In this document: in pieces, positions 1 through 10,000 of the stretch
Layout: every line of letters begins with the position of its first letter
Numbering within the stretch: position 1 is the first letter of the stretch
NCBI GenBank assembly: GCA_019925795.1
Contig: CM034313.1
Location: 86,707,663-86,771,662 of the forward strand
Origin: Dendrobium chrysotoxum
Taxonomy: Eukaryota; Streptophyta; Magnoliopsida; Asparagales; Orchidaceae
Direction of reading: 5' to 3'
Length of the DNA stretch: 64,000 nt
Notes under the pieces: generated by a model
What the model was told of the DNA's origin: nothing
The model's input: only the letters and a program-made list of their open reading frames with translations
Database searches by the model: none
Position numbers and translations under genes: made by a program

Positions 1-899
1 CCCTCATTCTGACAGATTCCAGATAGGTGGGAGGAATCCTTAGTGATTCTTCGATTGGCTACGAACTGTTCGACAAATACTTTGGCCAATTTGACGAATG
101 TGGGGATCGTTCTGGCTGGAAGTGAATAGAACCATGTTCGAGCTTGTCCTTTAAGAGTGGCAGGGAAAACCTGGCAAAGGAGTGCGTCTGAGGCTCGTTG
201 AATATGCATGATGGTCCTGTAATGGTCGATGTGCTCGTACGGGTCAGATGTCCCATCGTAGGACTCGACGCTTGGTAGCTTAAAGCCAGCCGGAATAGGG
301 TGTTGAAGAATAGCTTCTGTCAAGGGTGATGACTCCTGCAAGTCCCACTGACGAAGGGGTTGCCTTATGCCTCGTGCAGGGAACTCTTCTCGGACCAATC
401 GTCGTAGTTCGTGGCGAAGGGTATTGCGAGGGAGCTCAGTAATGTGTGGTCGGGCTAACTCTTCGGGGAGGTCCAAAGGAATACGAGGTTGCCGACCTGT
501 GTGCGAAGGATGGGTAGAACTTGCTGTATCAGCCAGTTCATTATCTTGATGTGACTGCGAACGCCTCCTGAGTGGAGGAAGAGGAATCTCGTCTTGAAGA
601 TGTTCGATTTGAACAGCTTCAACTCGTGGTGGATCTCGAGGGAGAAGAACCTCCTCCTGAGGTGCTAGGGTCGGTTGTCGAGTCTCTCGTAAGAGTTGTA
701 AGATCTCGTTTTGATATTCTTCCATCTTTTGAATTCTCTCTTCTAGGGAGGGTCCCGAGGTCCCTTCTCCAGGTGCGTTTTGCCCCCCGGGGTATAAAGA
801 GGCAGATATCGGGCGTCTATGATTCATAGACTGATTCCTGGATTGATGAGAGTGAGAGCGGGAGGCTCCTATGAGGCGACTGCTACGCCTGTTGACCAT
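1..899 (-). CDS. Ty3/gypsy retrotransposon Gag, N-terminal 299 residues (runs off the window)
   Basis: Reading the minus strand from the ATG at 899-897 gives a frame open to the window edge (about 299 codons). The N-terminus is rich in Arg, Ser and His. A helical, coiled-coil-like stretch follows (SLEERIQKMEEYQNEILQLL), then a Pro/Arg linker, then a capsid-type Gag core from about residue 205 containing YDGTSDPYEHIDHYRTIMH and GQARTWFYSLPARTI. That core is typical of plant Ty3/gypsy Gag (Retrotrans_gag family), which assembles the particle that packages element RNA. The ATG lies just downstream of a primer-binding site and LTR, in the right order for a minus-strand element. No stop or frameshift is seen, so this copy may be young. 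The rest of the element lies left of the window. Confidence 0.88.
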   Translation of the reverse strand, partial: MVNRRSSRLIGASRSHSHQSRNQSMNHRRPISASLYPGGQNAPGEGTSGPSLEERIQKMEEYQNEILQLLRETRQPTLAPQEEVLLPRDPPRVEAVQIEHLQDEIPLPPLRRRSQSHQDNELADTASSTHPSHTGRQPRIPLDLPEELARPHITELPRNTLRHELRRLVREEFPARGIRQPLRQWDLQESSPLTEAILQHPIPAGFKLPSVESYDGTSDPYEHIDHYRTIMHIQRASDALLCQVFPATLKGQARTWFYSLPARTIPTFVKLAKVFVEQFVANRRITKDSSHLSGICQNE

Positions 900-930
900 C
901 GTAGCAATACTTGAAGTTGTGGGATAAGTT

Positions 931-947
931 TCCCACAGACGGCGCCA
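931..947 (-). other. Primer-binding site of the gypsy element
   Basis: The minus strand reads TGGCGCCGTCTGTGGGA three bases after the LTR end. The first nine bases match the complement of the 3' end of plant tRNA-Asp (from memory), and the position between LTR and gag is as expected for a minus-strand primer site. Confidence 0.75.
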
Positions 948-1207
948 AACTGTTGTGGACTCAAATATACGCGGCGATAGAGTTTAATATTTCCGTCTCA
1001 GCGTTGTACGTATATCCAGCACACAAACAGAAGAGTGAAAGAAACACCAGGATTTTTACGTGGAAAGCCCTGAAAAAGGGAAAAACCACGGGGCCATGCC
1101 CAGTTGAAAAAGTTCCACTAGTGTTGTTTGAAATACACGAGGCTGACTCGTCCTTTAACTTCAGGACGATCAGATTACAATGAGTATCAATTACAAGGCC
1201 AAGCAGA

Positions 1208-1390
1208 GTTCCGACGTCACTCGGGCGTCAGACAGAATTCCGGCGTCACTTGGAAAGAAGTCCGGCGTCACTCGGACGTCGGGTAGAATTCTAGCGTCGG
1301 GCAGAATTCCGACGTTGCTCCCGTGTCGGGCAGGGCTCCGGCGTCCCTCGGGCGCCTGGTGGTGCTTCGGTGGTGTTCCGGCGGTGTTCC
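1208..1390. repeat. Minisatellite inside the gypsy LTR
   Basis: Imperfect repeats built from TCCGGCGTCACTCGGGCGTC and CGGGCAGAATTC, roughly 20-30 bp each. The GC-rich block contrasts with the surrounding LTR. It sits where the related solo LTR at 48577 carries a much longer and different tandem array. Confidence 0.7.
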
Positions 1391-1490
1391 GGCGGTGGTC
1401 GAGGAGGAGTTATTCCCTCCTAGGCTTCTCTTCTCTTCCTTCTCTTCTTCTCTTCTTGGCTTGGGGTCCCCCCTTAAGAGAAATGAGGGG

Positions 1491-1500
1491 CTATTTATAG
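1491..1500 (-). promoter_or_regulatory. TATA box of the gypsy LTR
   Basis: The minus strand reads CTATAAATAG, a perfect plant TATA box, inside the LTR and upstream of gag. The related solo LTR has the same box at 50226-50235. Confidence 0.65.
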
Positions 1501-1947
1501 TTTTTCTGGAGTGGCATAGCCCGTAAATAGATGAGGGATCAAGGGCAAATAAGGAGTGATCCGGATGAACGGCCGATATTGAATCCCTTGATCGTGAACC
1601 GTTTATCAAGAATTTAAAGGTCTTAATGATATCAGAATTCTACGATCTTGGGCTCGTTGGATTCGTCTTGTCGAGACGCTCGATTCGACTATAAGCTCGT
1701 CAAAATCGGAGACCGTTTGGTAACTCAAATAGCTGTTTGATGCTTCAGGTACTTGATTTGGACTCACTTGGGCTCGGATTGAGCCGAATTTGGTGTCGTT
1801 GGATTCGTATTTCCGAGACGCTCAGTTCGACTATAAGTTTGCTGAAATCGGAGTTTAAATGGTCTCCGAAATAATTTTTGAAGTTTCTAACTTGAGTTTT
1901 TCCTTGAGATTCGTGCCCGATCAAGATGATTTTTTGGCGATATATCA

Positions 1948-2274
1948 ATACTGAAATTTAATTTAAATATAATTTATAATCATGAATTTACGTTGAGATT
2001 AATGTAATCTTTAAATATTATATATATAGAATTAATCTCGGTGTAAATATAATGATAATAAAGCTCATATTAATCAGATTTCAATAATATTTTAATATTT
2101 TAAAATATTAATAAATTTTTAATATGATTTAAATATAGATATTATATAAATAAATTTAAAAAATTAAACAGATCTCTACTCTCTAAAGCTTGGAGATTTG
2201 TGCTAGTCAAGTTTTTCATAAGAAAACAGAGTAGCGCAGCGAGCTCTTCTTAAAACAAACAAAATTATACCAAT
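1948..2274. other. AT-rich spacer
   Basis: Very AT-rich sequence directly outside the LTR. No coding or repeat signal is seen. Confidence 0.5.
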
Positions 2275-2853
2275 CAAAATTTTGGGTTAGACCTGAACCC
2301 AATCCAGAAATTTCGAGTTAGACCCGTCCCGTTTCCAAAATAGGTCGGGTTCGGGTTGACCAGACGGGTTGCAGAGTCAACCCGAAAACCTATTTGAAAT
2401 GACTGCCCGGCTGCCTAGAAACCTGCCCGCGCCCTGCCCGTGGAGCTGCCCACGCGCCTGCCGAAGCAGCCCGCGTCTGCCAGCACGCAACCGCGCGCCC
2501 GATGTTGCCCGCTGCCCACGCACCTGCTGCAACTGCCCGCGTGCCCCGCTGCGCTGCTGCGGCTGCCCGCGTGCCCACTACGCTGCTGCGGCTGCCAACG
2601 CGCGTCGATGCCCGCGCACCCTCCCACGTCAGCGCCCCGTGTTCGAGTCCGAGTCCAGCCCGCTCGCGTCCGCCACCGAGTCGGAGCCCGCGTCAGCGCC
2701 ACGCGTCTGAGCCCACCTTTTAGTGTCGAGTGGGGTCCGGGTTCAAATTTCCAACCTGTTTTCCTATCCGGGTCGGGTTAGAGTCGACCCGTTTGAACGC
2801 GGGTCATTCCGGATTCAAACCGAACCCGACCCGTAACCCGAAATTGACACCCC
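2275..2853. mobile_element. Truncated hAT-type non-autonomous element with a GC-rich core
   Basis: The right end reads AATTGACACCCC, the terminal sequence of the intact element at 51256-51930, preceded by the same subterminal motifs (GGGTCGGGTT, GACCCG). The left terminal repeat is missing. The core at about 2400-2700 is strongly GC-rich with repeated CTGCCCGC-like runs. It is open in several frames on both strands, which reflects composition rather than a gene. The left boundary is approximate. Confidence 0.6.
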
Positions 2854-3399
2854 ATGAAGGTGGGAAATCACTGTCGAGGAGGTATTTCAACGACTGAGCT
2901 AAATAAAAAACAGATTTTTCTATCACTTCATCATATTTCTTATTCCCATATTGTTGTGATATATATAACAACTTTCAGATTTACAGTGTGACATATTCTG
3001 ATTATTGCTATAAGATATTGATGATAAATCGTCTTGAATCCAAGGTAAGATGAGAAGTCACCCTCAATTCAAAGTACCAACTAACAATATGTTGAGAGTT
3101 TCCGGCGAACCAGGAAGCTTGTCTTTGATAAGAGAAGCCAGGATATCTACCTCACTTGCGACCTCTGGGAGTCAAGTTGCCAGCAAACCACCCTCTCCCA
3201 CAACCTCTGGCATTTATTAGAGGAGAGGAAGGGATGGATCAATAGTTGACCAAGCTAGAATGCTTTTCCCTTACTGTTTCATTGGCAATATTTATCTCAT
3301 CACTGGATCTGCATGGCAGGAAATGAAAGTTATTAAGACTAATTGGATGAATTTATCAAGAAGCAAATGAGACTTGATTAATACACGTCCAATATGTGA
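2854..3399. other. Spacer with one coding-like patch
   Basis: Mostly unremarkable. The stretch 3041-3220 has more even base composition than its flanks and is open for 57 codons on the plus strand (MRSHPQFKVPTNNMLRVSGE...). I do not recognise the peptide in either direction. It could be a gene or transposon remnant. Confidence 0.3.
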
Positions 3400-3537
3400 T
3401 TAATTATTCCGGAACTTGGATGGCGTCCAGAAACGAATGAGAGCGTGTCACGTCATTTTATTGCTATGTACCAGGTAATGTGGTGCGCTCTCATTCGTCT
3501 CTGAACGGTCTGGTGTCCGCACAGAATAATTTCTCCC
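3400..3537. mobile_element. hAT-type MITE, family with GTGCGG termini (diverged copy)
   Basis: A fold-back element: inner arms CGAATGAGAGCG and CGCTCTCATTCG are complementary and the right end reads AATAATTTCTCCC, as in the copies at 55523 and 25905. The left terminus is worn. The centre shares a GTAATGTGGTGCGC-type stretch with the copies at 4573 and 58203. Confidence 0.6.
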
Positions 3538-4572
3538 AACATGTTATCTATATTTCATTTAAAAATAAATAAAAATTTTAACAAATAAACATCAATAATA
3601 ATAAATTTTAATTTTAAATATATATAATAGATAAATGACATAAGTTAATCCAACTATTCTTTTTTACTTTTAAATTTATTACTTAAATAATTTAGTGGCT
3701 ATTTAACACTATTTTTATTTTTATTTTTCACTAAATTTTCCTATGATTTTTTAATATTAATTTTGTTTTTAATAATAAAAATTTTAAATTCAAGTTAACA
3801 ATCTTAATATCATATGTATTATTTTCAATTGAGTTTATTCTCATTTTCAAAGCAAATGAAATAAATTACTATTTTTTTAGATTTTAAGATATAATATTAT
3901 AATATTATATCTAATGCTTGTGTACATCTTATATTTTTAATAAGAAATGTATCAAATAGAAATAATTTGGCTAGAGGCATAGTTTAAGACAATATTTTTA
4001 TATTTTATAATATACATGCTTTTTATTATTAAAAATAATAATTTACAGAACTTTTATTTGATGCTTTGCAAATAAGAGAAAATCTCACTTTTTTGTAAAA
4101 AAAAATGTATTGAAGTCTAAATTAAATTTTAAGAAAAATGGATTAAGCAAAAAAAAAAAAATTTTCTGCTAATTTAGAATTGAGAACCAAACAGGTGGTT
4201 GCCCAACAGCCAAGAATTAGTGTATTTATGTTCTGTAAGCTAAATTTCTCTTTAACCCTCTTGATCATAGGCAAGAACTAATAAGAGGAAAGCAAAGCCA
4301 TTTCCATCATCCTGGAAACTGCTCTGGCCCAGAGTACGACAAATGGATTGGCTACTTACTGTGTGACAAATGGAGGCAAGCTCACTTTGCGCACAAATCT
4401 GTAACAGTAGCTCTGCTAGTCTGCTGCTGCAGCTAAAGCCTGCCATTTTCTGAGCAAGTAAAGTGCTGCGACGCAGGGATGGAGAAAAGCAGTTGGCCTT
4501 TTGAACACTTGAAATTATGACACAACTTAGAAGGTCTGAAATATTTTTCCCTAAAAAAGCTCTGAAATAATC
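3538..4572. other. AT-rich spacer; unidentified mixed-composition patch at 4200-4560
   Basis: About 660 bp of AT-rich DNA with homopolymer runs, then about 360 bp of mixed composition that looks less decayed. The only open frame there (about 64 codons, minus) has no recognisable motif. I see no gene I can support. Confidence 0.4.
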
Positions 4573-4738
4573 AAGAAATTATTACTTGTGATCATCAGAT
4601 ATTATTCAGAGACGAATCAAAATAAGTCACGTTATAATTTTGCTATATACTGCTTCTATGTATTATTATGTACCGAGTGACGTGGCACATTCTGATTCAC
4701 CTCCCAACAGTCCAATGGTCGTACTTAATAATTTCTCT
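4573..4738. mobile_element. hAT-type MITE, GTGCGG family
   Basis: Inverted termini AGAAATTATTACTTG and TACTTAATAATTTCT, with inner arms AGAGACGAATCA and TGATTCACCTC. The flanks AAATAATC (4565-4572) and AAATAACC (4739-4746) match at seven of eight bases, which fits the 8-bp target duplication of hAT elements. Confidence 0.68.
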
Positions 4739-4860
4739 AAATAACCTCAGTTTTTTTGGATAGGGTTGGATGTGGAGGCCAATTGAATTAAAATAAAAAA
4801 TACATATGGGAAAGAGCGAAAGGCAATTGCTTTCAACTAAGAGATTTTGAATTAAGAACG

Positions 4861-4995
4861 CAGCTAATCTTAGTCAAATGATTGAAAGTTTTGACTATCT
4901 ATCAAGAAGTTTTGAATTCGAGTCTTACGTATGATGTGTGTATAAGTTTGACTTAATTGGCCTAAATGTCACCTAAAAAAGCTAAGGGTGCTAAG
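4861..4995 (+). mobile_element. tRNA-derived SINE (diverged copy)
   Basis: Aligns by eye with the SINE at 60252. Both have ATCTTAGT near the head, a B-box-like GAATTCGAGTCT (4914-4925), a GTGTGTATAAG-type stretch, then CTTAATTGGCCTAAAT and an A-rich tail. The B box points to a tRNA-derived internal pol III promoter. The copy looks old and its target duplication is unclear. Confidence 0.6.
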
Positions 4996-5583
4996 AAAAA
5001 AACTCCTAAAAAGTTTTTATGAAAGTGTAGATGAAGACATGTGAAAATGGAGCTCTTATTAGTTTATTAATTGAGAGTTCAATATTTTAACTTAGAGATT
5101 TTTTTCAAAATTATAGATTCAAATCATATTCCACACTTTTTTTATTCATTAAAATTATAGATTTGAACCACAACTTTTTTATAATTTATCACTCATCATT
5201 GTATGAAGATATAAAAAAAACTCAACTTTGACATATAAAAATGAGATTGAAGTGACAAGATATTTGACTTAAATTTGGGCAAAAGTGTATATATTTAGAT
5301 AAAAAATTAGAAGTCATTAAATATTGCTAAAAAATATTAAACAAAACTTATGAAATGATACAGTGACACTCAATCAAGAAATTAAAGGAGTTTGAGATAG
5401 ATAGGAGACCAACCAAGATCAAACAAAACTTATCAAGAGAAGATCATAACAAAAGTCATATGACTAATCATCATTATGATCATTTCAATATTTAAGCTTG
5501 CATTAAAATTGGAACTTTATTCTGTATATAAAAAGATAGAGTTTCTAGAGAAATTATTGTCTTAGTTTGTCATTACCTTGGCT
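4996..5583. other. AT-rich spacer
   Basis: AT-rich sequence with runs of A and T. No coding signal or repeat family is recognised. Confidence 0.45.
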
Positions 5584-5591
5584 CTAAATAT

Positions 5592-6256
5592 TAAGGTTGT
5601 GAAAATCGGGTCGGACAACGAACCAGAAGACGAGGTTCGACCGGTCGAATCAGAGTCGAACCGGATGAAATAATAAATAATAATATTATTAAAAACTAAG
5701 TATTTAAATATAGTAATATGACACAAATACAAAACACAAATGCAATTTCAACGCATGCAAATCCCAAATTCAGCAAAGCCAAATGACGCACCTTGCAGCT
5801 CTAGGTTCCCGCACGATGTAGTCCGCCCATCCGCGGCTCCCAGTTCTTACATAGGATGACGACGATGACTTCAAAGATCTCTACACCTGAACCGTTGAGA
5901 AGCTTCGGCCGCCGAAGACGATTGTGTAACAGGGATGAGTTTCACACAAACAGTAGGGAGTCGAATGTGAGTGCAGTAGTCGGGAGAGATAGGGTTCGGG
6001 TGAATAAACGAAAGGGAAGAACGGTTGTTACCGCATTAGATTTAGATCGAACGGCTGAAATTTGGCTTTGATGTGTTTCGCTCAGTTTTCCAAAAACCGT
6101 TTCCGGTTCGCCGAGTGAGCGGTTCGACAGCCGGTTTCTTCCGATCCTTAACAGTTTTAGTCGAGACCGGTTATTATGCGAACCAGAACCGGCCGGCGGG
6201 TCGGTTTATGGTCCAACTGGTTGAACCGACTGATCTGATCCGATTTTTAAAACTCG
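5592..6256. mobile_element. hAT-type non-autonomous element (665 bp) upstream of the remorin gene
   Basis: Termini TAAGGTTGTGAAAATCGG and CCGATTTTTAAAACTCG are inverted repeats matching the element at 16099-17099. The flanks are a perfect 8-bp duplication, CTAAATAT at 5584-5591 and 6257-6264, diagnostic of hAT. Subterminal regions are rich in CCGGTTC and GAACCGG. The centre (5750-6070) differs from the AT-rich centre of the other copy and is open for 71 codons from 5856; it may be captured DNA. No transposase is present. Confidence 0.85.
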
Positions 6257-6264
6257 CTAAATAT

Positions 6265-7073
6265 TATTGAAAGAATTATATCTGAATATTAAATTGAAGT
6301 TCATCTGTCATTTTTAGCCCCTCATTTAAGCCAATCAATAAAATAAAGGGAAGCATAATATATAACATTTATGTCAAATCAATTTGAGCCAGCTAATATT
6401 CTTTTGTCCTATGAAATAACATCATAACTAGCTAGGGAATTTAATAAGATTTCATAAGCCCCTACGGATTGTATTAAAGAAAGCATGTGTATAGTGATAT
6501 TCCAATCGGAGTTAGAGATGAGAAAGGGATGCAAAGGAAGGCAACTTGATGAGACAGTTTTATCAAACTCTTATCAGAGACTCAATGGTCATTTAAATAA
6601 AGAGAGAGATAAATCTTAACCAAAAGAGTTTTTTTTTTTCATGAAAGTAGTTTAGAAAAGTTTTGAATTTAAAGGCTTATTTAATATATGCAAGGAGTGT
6701 TGTTCATATAAATCCACATATGTTTAGGCCAACAAGTATTCTCCCATTGGATAAAGGGGACCTTGATTTGAAACCTCTTGAGCTTCTTCACCCTGTGAAG
6801 TTCGGATCCCCTGCATTTCTCCAATTCTCCTTTGCTTTCTAGTCCATTCGTAGGGGAAAGATTATTCCCTTCTTTTTGCAATTGTCATCTGCTTTCTGTT
6901 CAATATATTTGCTGTTTGTCACTTCATTTGATAGGGTCGGATTTTGAAAGATTTGAAGTTTGGGGGCAAGTCGAGTGTCAATTGCACCAGCGAAGGGTAA
7001 AAACACTTTCTCTGGTCCATGTTGTAAGCTCCACATAAAGGAGACCTCAGATTTTGTTAAGGCAGTCCGAGCA
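6265..7073 (+). promoter_or_regulatory. 5' flank and probable N-terminal exon region of the remorin gene
   Basis: Holds the promoter and leader of the remorin gene. From 6957 the sequence is open in frame with the assigned ATG at 7074 and reads plausibly (GASRVSIAPAKGKNTFSGPC, ending ETSDFVKAVRA), with an in-frame stop at 6954-6956. A pyrimidine-rich stretch ending in AG near 6934, and another AG at 6958, could be acceptors of an upstream intron. The true start may therefore lie in an unidentified first exon. Confidence 0.45.
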
Positions 7074-10000
7074 ATGGAGTCTAAAGAGAGCATTGAACTT
7101 CTGAAGAATTCTGCTGATAGGAAGGAAGGAATGTACTCTGCATGGTTGCAGAGGAGGCTAGAAACTCCTTCGACGCCTGGCCGGCCAGTGTTCAGCTTCA
7201 GCACAGGAAACCTTTATAGGAAGAGCTTTCCTTCTAAGTGGGATAATGCAGAGAAGTGGTTGATGAGTAGCTCCTGCCATGAATCTCCTGCGCATGGAAT
7301 CAAACCTTGGGAATCATCAAACTCTTCTAAGCCAAATGAAGCTCCCCGACAGAAAGCTCAAGCCTTTGAGACCTTTGCAAAGAAGCAAAACCTTACTCAG
7401 ACACATACAGCTCTTCATCGTGTCTCAACAGAAGCTCTCTTGAAAGGTTGGAATCACTTCACAATGTCATGACATAGCTTAACTTAGTTCCTTGAAAAAA
7501 GCTCCTTTTACCTTTCTTGATGCGTTGCAGATAAATTCACAGATAGCGCAGAACCAGTCTTATCTAACTTCATATGTCCCGAGACAAGCAAAGATGATTT
7601 TTTTTGGAAGGATTCTCACTTTGAATCCGCGAAAAAGACTGAATCTTCAGTTTCAAAGCTTCATAGTAGAGATGTTGGGACTGAGATAACTCCGCTTTGC
7701 AGCTTGAACACTTCGAGTTGCCATACTCCCATCAAGAGTTCTTCTCCAGCTAGGCATAATACTCCTGCTGACAGGTCTGGACCTTTGGTGGCTTCCAGTA
7801 CTAAATTAAACATTTCTGAACTCAATAACTTCAATTTTGCGAAGCTTGAGTTCAGTGCTCAGTATGATTCTACGGTCTGCAGCTGGAACTCAAGGGAAGA
7901 AGAGGAAGAAGAGGTTTCAAAGAGTTTGAGACACTGTGAAATGAATGATGGAAGGAAGTGCATTGCTGACTCCAGAGCTTCACTATGGGAAGCTGAGGAG
8001 AGAGCCAAGAGCTGTATCAGGTGAATTTCTAAACTGAATTTAAGTTTCGTCGCGTTAAGTTAATTTTACTTTCTTTTTTTTCTCTATTCTTATTATGCAA
8101 TTCTAATCTACTTTCTTCCACAGGTATCAAAGAGAAGAAGCAAAGATTCAAGCTTGGGTTAACCTTCAGACTGCCAAGACAGAAGAAAAGTCTAAAAAAC
8201 TTGAGGTAATTGATTTTTTTCCTCTCATTTTTTGTATAATATCGAAAGAAGAGTTTTACATCCTTGAAAATATGAAAGTATTCTTCATAGGATATTAATA
8301 AAGACTATTTTTGCTTATTGGAGAACCACGCATGCCCTCATCCGAGCAACCTTCCGAAGCTCCTTTTAAAGTTTCCCACATTAATGTGATGCTTATAAGC
8401 TTTTTGTTTGTTTGTCTGTTTCTTTAATCAGTTGCTCTATTCAAAGGTAATTTCATGCACTCCTTCTGCCTGTAAATTTAGCAATCAAGTTGGAAAACTG
8501 ACACTCAAGAAGCAAAAATTATTCAATTTAGATTTCGTTTAAGATTGCTTTCTTATTGATTCTTAAAGCAGCTTTCTAATACAAAAATTAAAAATTTTAT
8601 ACTAAATAACTACTTTAAAAACAGTAAGAAAATTGTGCAAACGAAGCCTTATATTATGAAGAGATTATTACGTGCGGAGTTTGGACACAGAGAACAGTTC
8701 AGTTTTGTGACTGTGAACAATAAAAATATAATTCATGTTCACCCCTGTGCTTTTACTGTTTATTATTACAAAACCGAATGTTTCTCTCTGCCTGAAAATA
8801 ATATCTCTACATTGTCCATGATTATAAAGTAGCAATTGTCCTTTTGCAGCATTGAAACTGGTGCATGGAATTGTTTTTGAAGAGCTGGAAAGCATGCTTG
8901 TGGCTTGATCTCTGCGAGACACTAACACTCCAAACTAGGCAGACCTTTACTAGCCATAGAGCCTGTTCTTAATTTTCCCTCCATTCACGTGATGATTTAC
9001 TAAACTTTATTAAGATAATCTAATCCTCCATTCCCCATTAGATTACTGTTAATCATATATTAAGAAAGCCATCGATTTTGACTTTTCTTTTCTAATCTCA
9101 CCAATTATCACAACAACCTCGAAGAAGATGAGACTAATTATCATCAAGTGTTTGAAGAATAATCCCATGTGAATAGTAGTTGAATTTTGAATGCAACAAT
9201 AGTGCCCCTTTCTTAATCATTTAAGCTTTGGGTTGAGAAAAAAGTAGAGACGTATTATTTGGGTAAAATAAAATAATTGAATTAAATTAAATTTATTTGG
9301 TTGTTAAAGGGCTAAATTATAAAAAGGAGCATGTTTTAAGTTTAAATTAGTTTAAAGAGCGTGAGATAAAAAAAATTTAAAAAGGAGCAAATACGGATTT
9401 TGAATGTCCGGTTTAAATAGAAACCGGAACTTGATTATCTAGTTTCCGATTTCTATTGAAACCGGAACTTCATTATCCGGTTTCATTAAAAAAAACAAAT
9501 CTAAAGAAACCGGATATCAATTAACCGGTTTCTTAATTAAAAAAAAAACCAAAAAAATTCCCCAAAACCGGATATACATCATCCGGTTTCTTAATTAATA
9601 TTATAATAATATTTAATTTAATATCCGGTTTCTATTTTACATTAGATTATCTAATGTTTATATAATATATTAATGTATATATAAAACAGAAATAATTATA
9701 TATAATAATCTAATAATCTAATGTATATATAATATATTAATATAAAACATAAATAATTGAAAAGTTTTAAATATTTAATAATTAAAAAATTATAATATTA
9801 AATTCTGGTTAATAAAAAATTATATTAAAAAAATTTAGATTATAATATTTAAATAAACATTTTAATATTAATATAAATATACATATTTTATAGAAATAAT
9901 TAAAAATTTTTAAATATTTAATAATTTACTATACTTCAACAAAATTAAATAAGTTGGAAACTTCAAAAATTAAATCGGACTCCGATTTTAGCAAATTTAT

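Larger units (their letters stand above)
951..1947 (-). mobile_element. 5' LTR of the minus-strand gypsy element (family A)
   Basis: The LTR begins TGATATATC and ends GTCCACAACA on the minus strand (TG...CA), 997 bp, directly followed by PBS and gag. Its plus-strand left end (TGTTGTGGACTCAAATATAC, then GCGGCGATAGAG) recurs at 48577, 20677 and 56017. Its right-hand half recurs in the solo LTR at 48577-50689. The partner LTR and the second target-site copy lie outside the window. Confidence 0.85.

Noticed and set aside
2390..2781. Several overlapping Ala/Pro/Arg-rich frames on both strands
   Set aside because: They come from the GC-rich core of a hAT-type element; open frames on both strands reflect composition.
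2868..2910. tRNA-like words (CAACGACTGAGCTAAATA)
   Set aside because: Only a D-arm-like fragment is present; no cloverleaf could be drawn.
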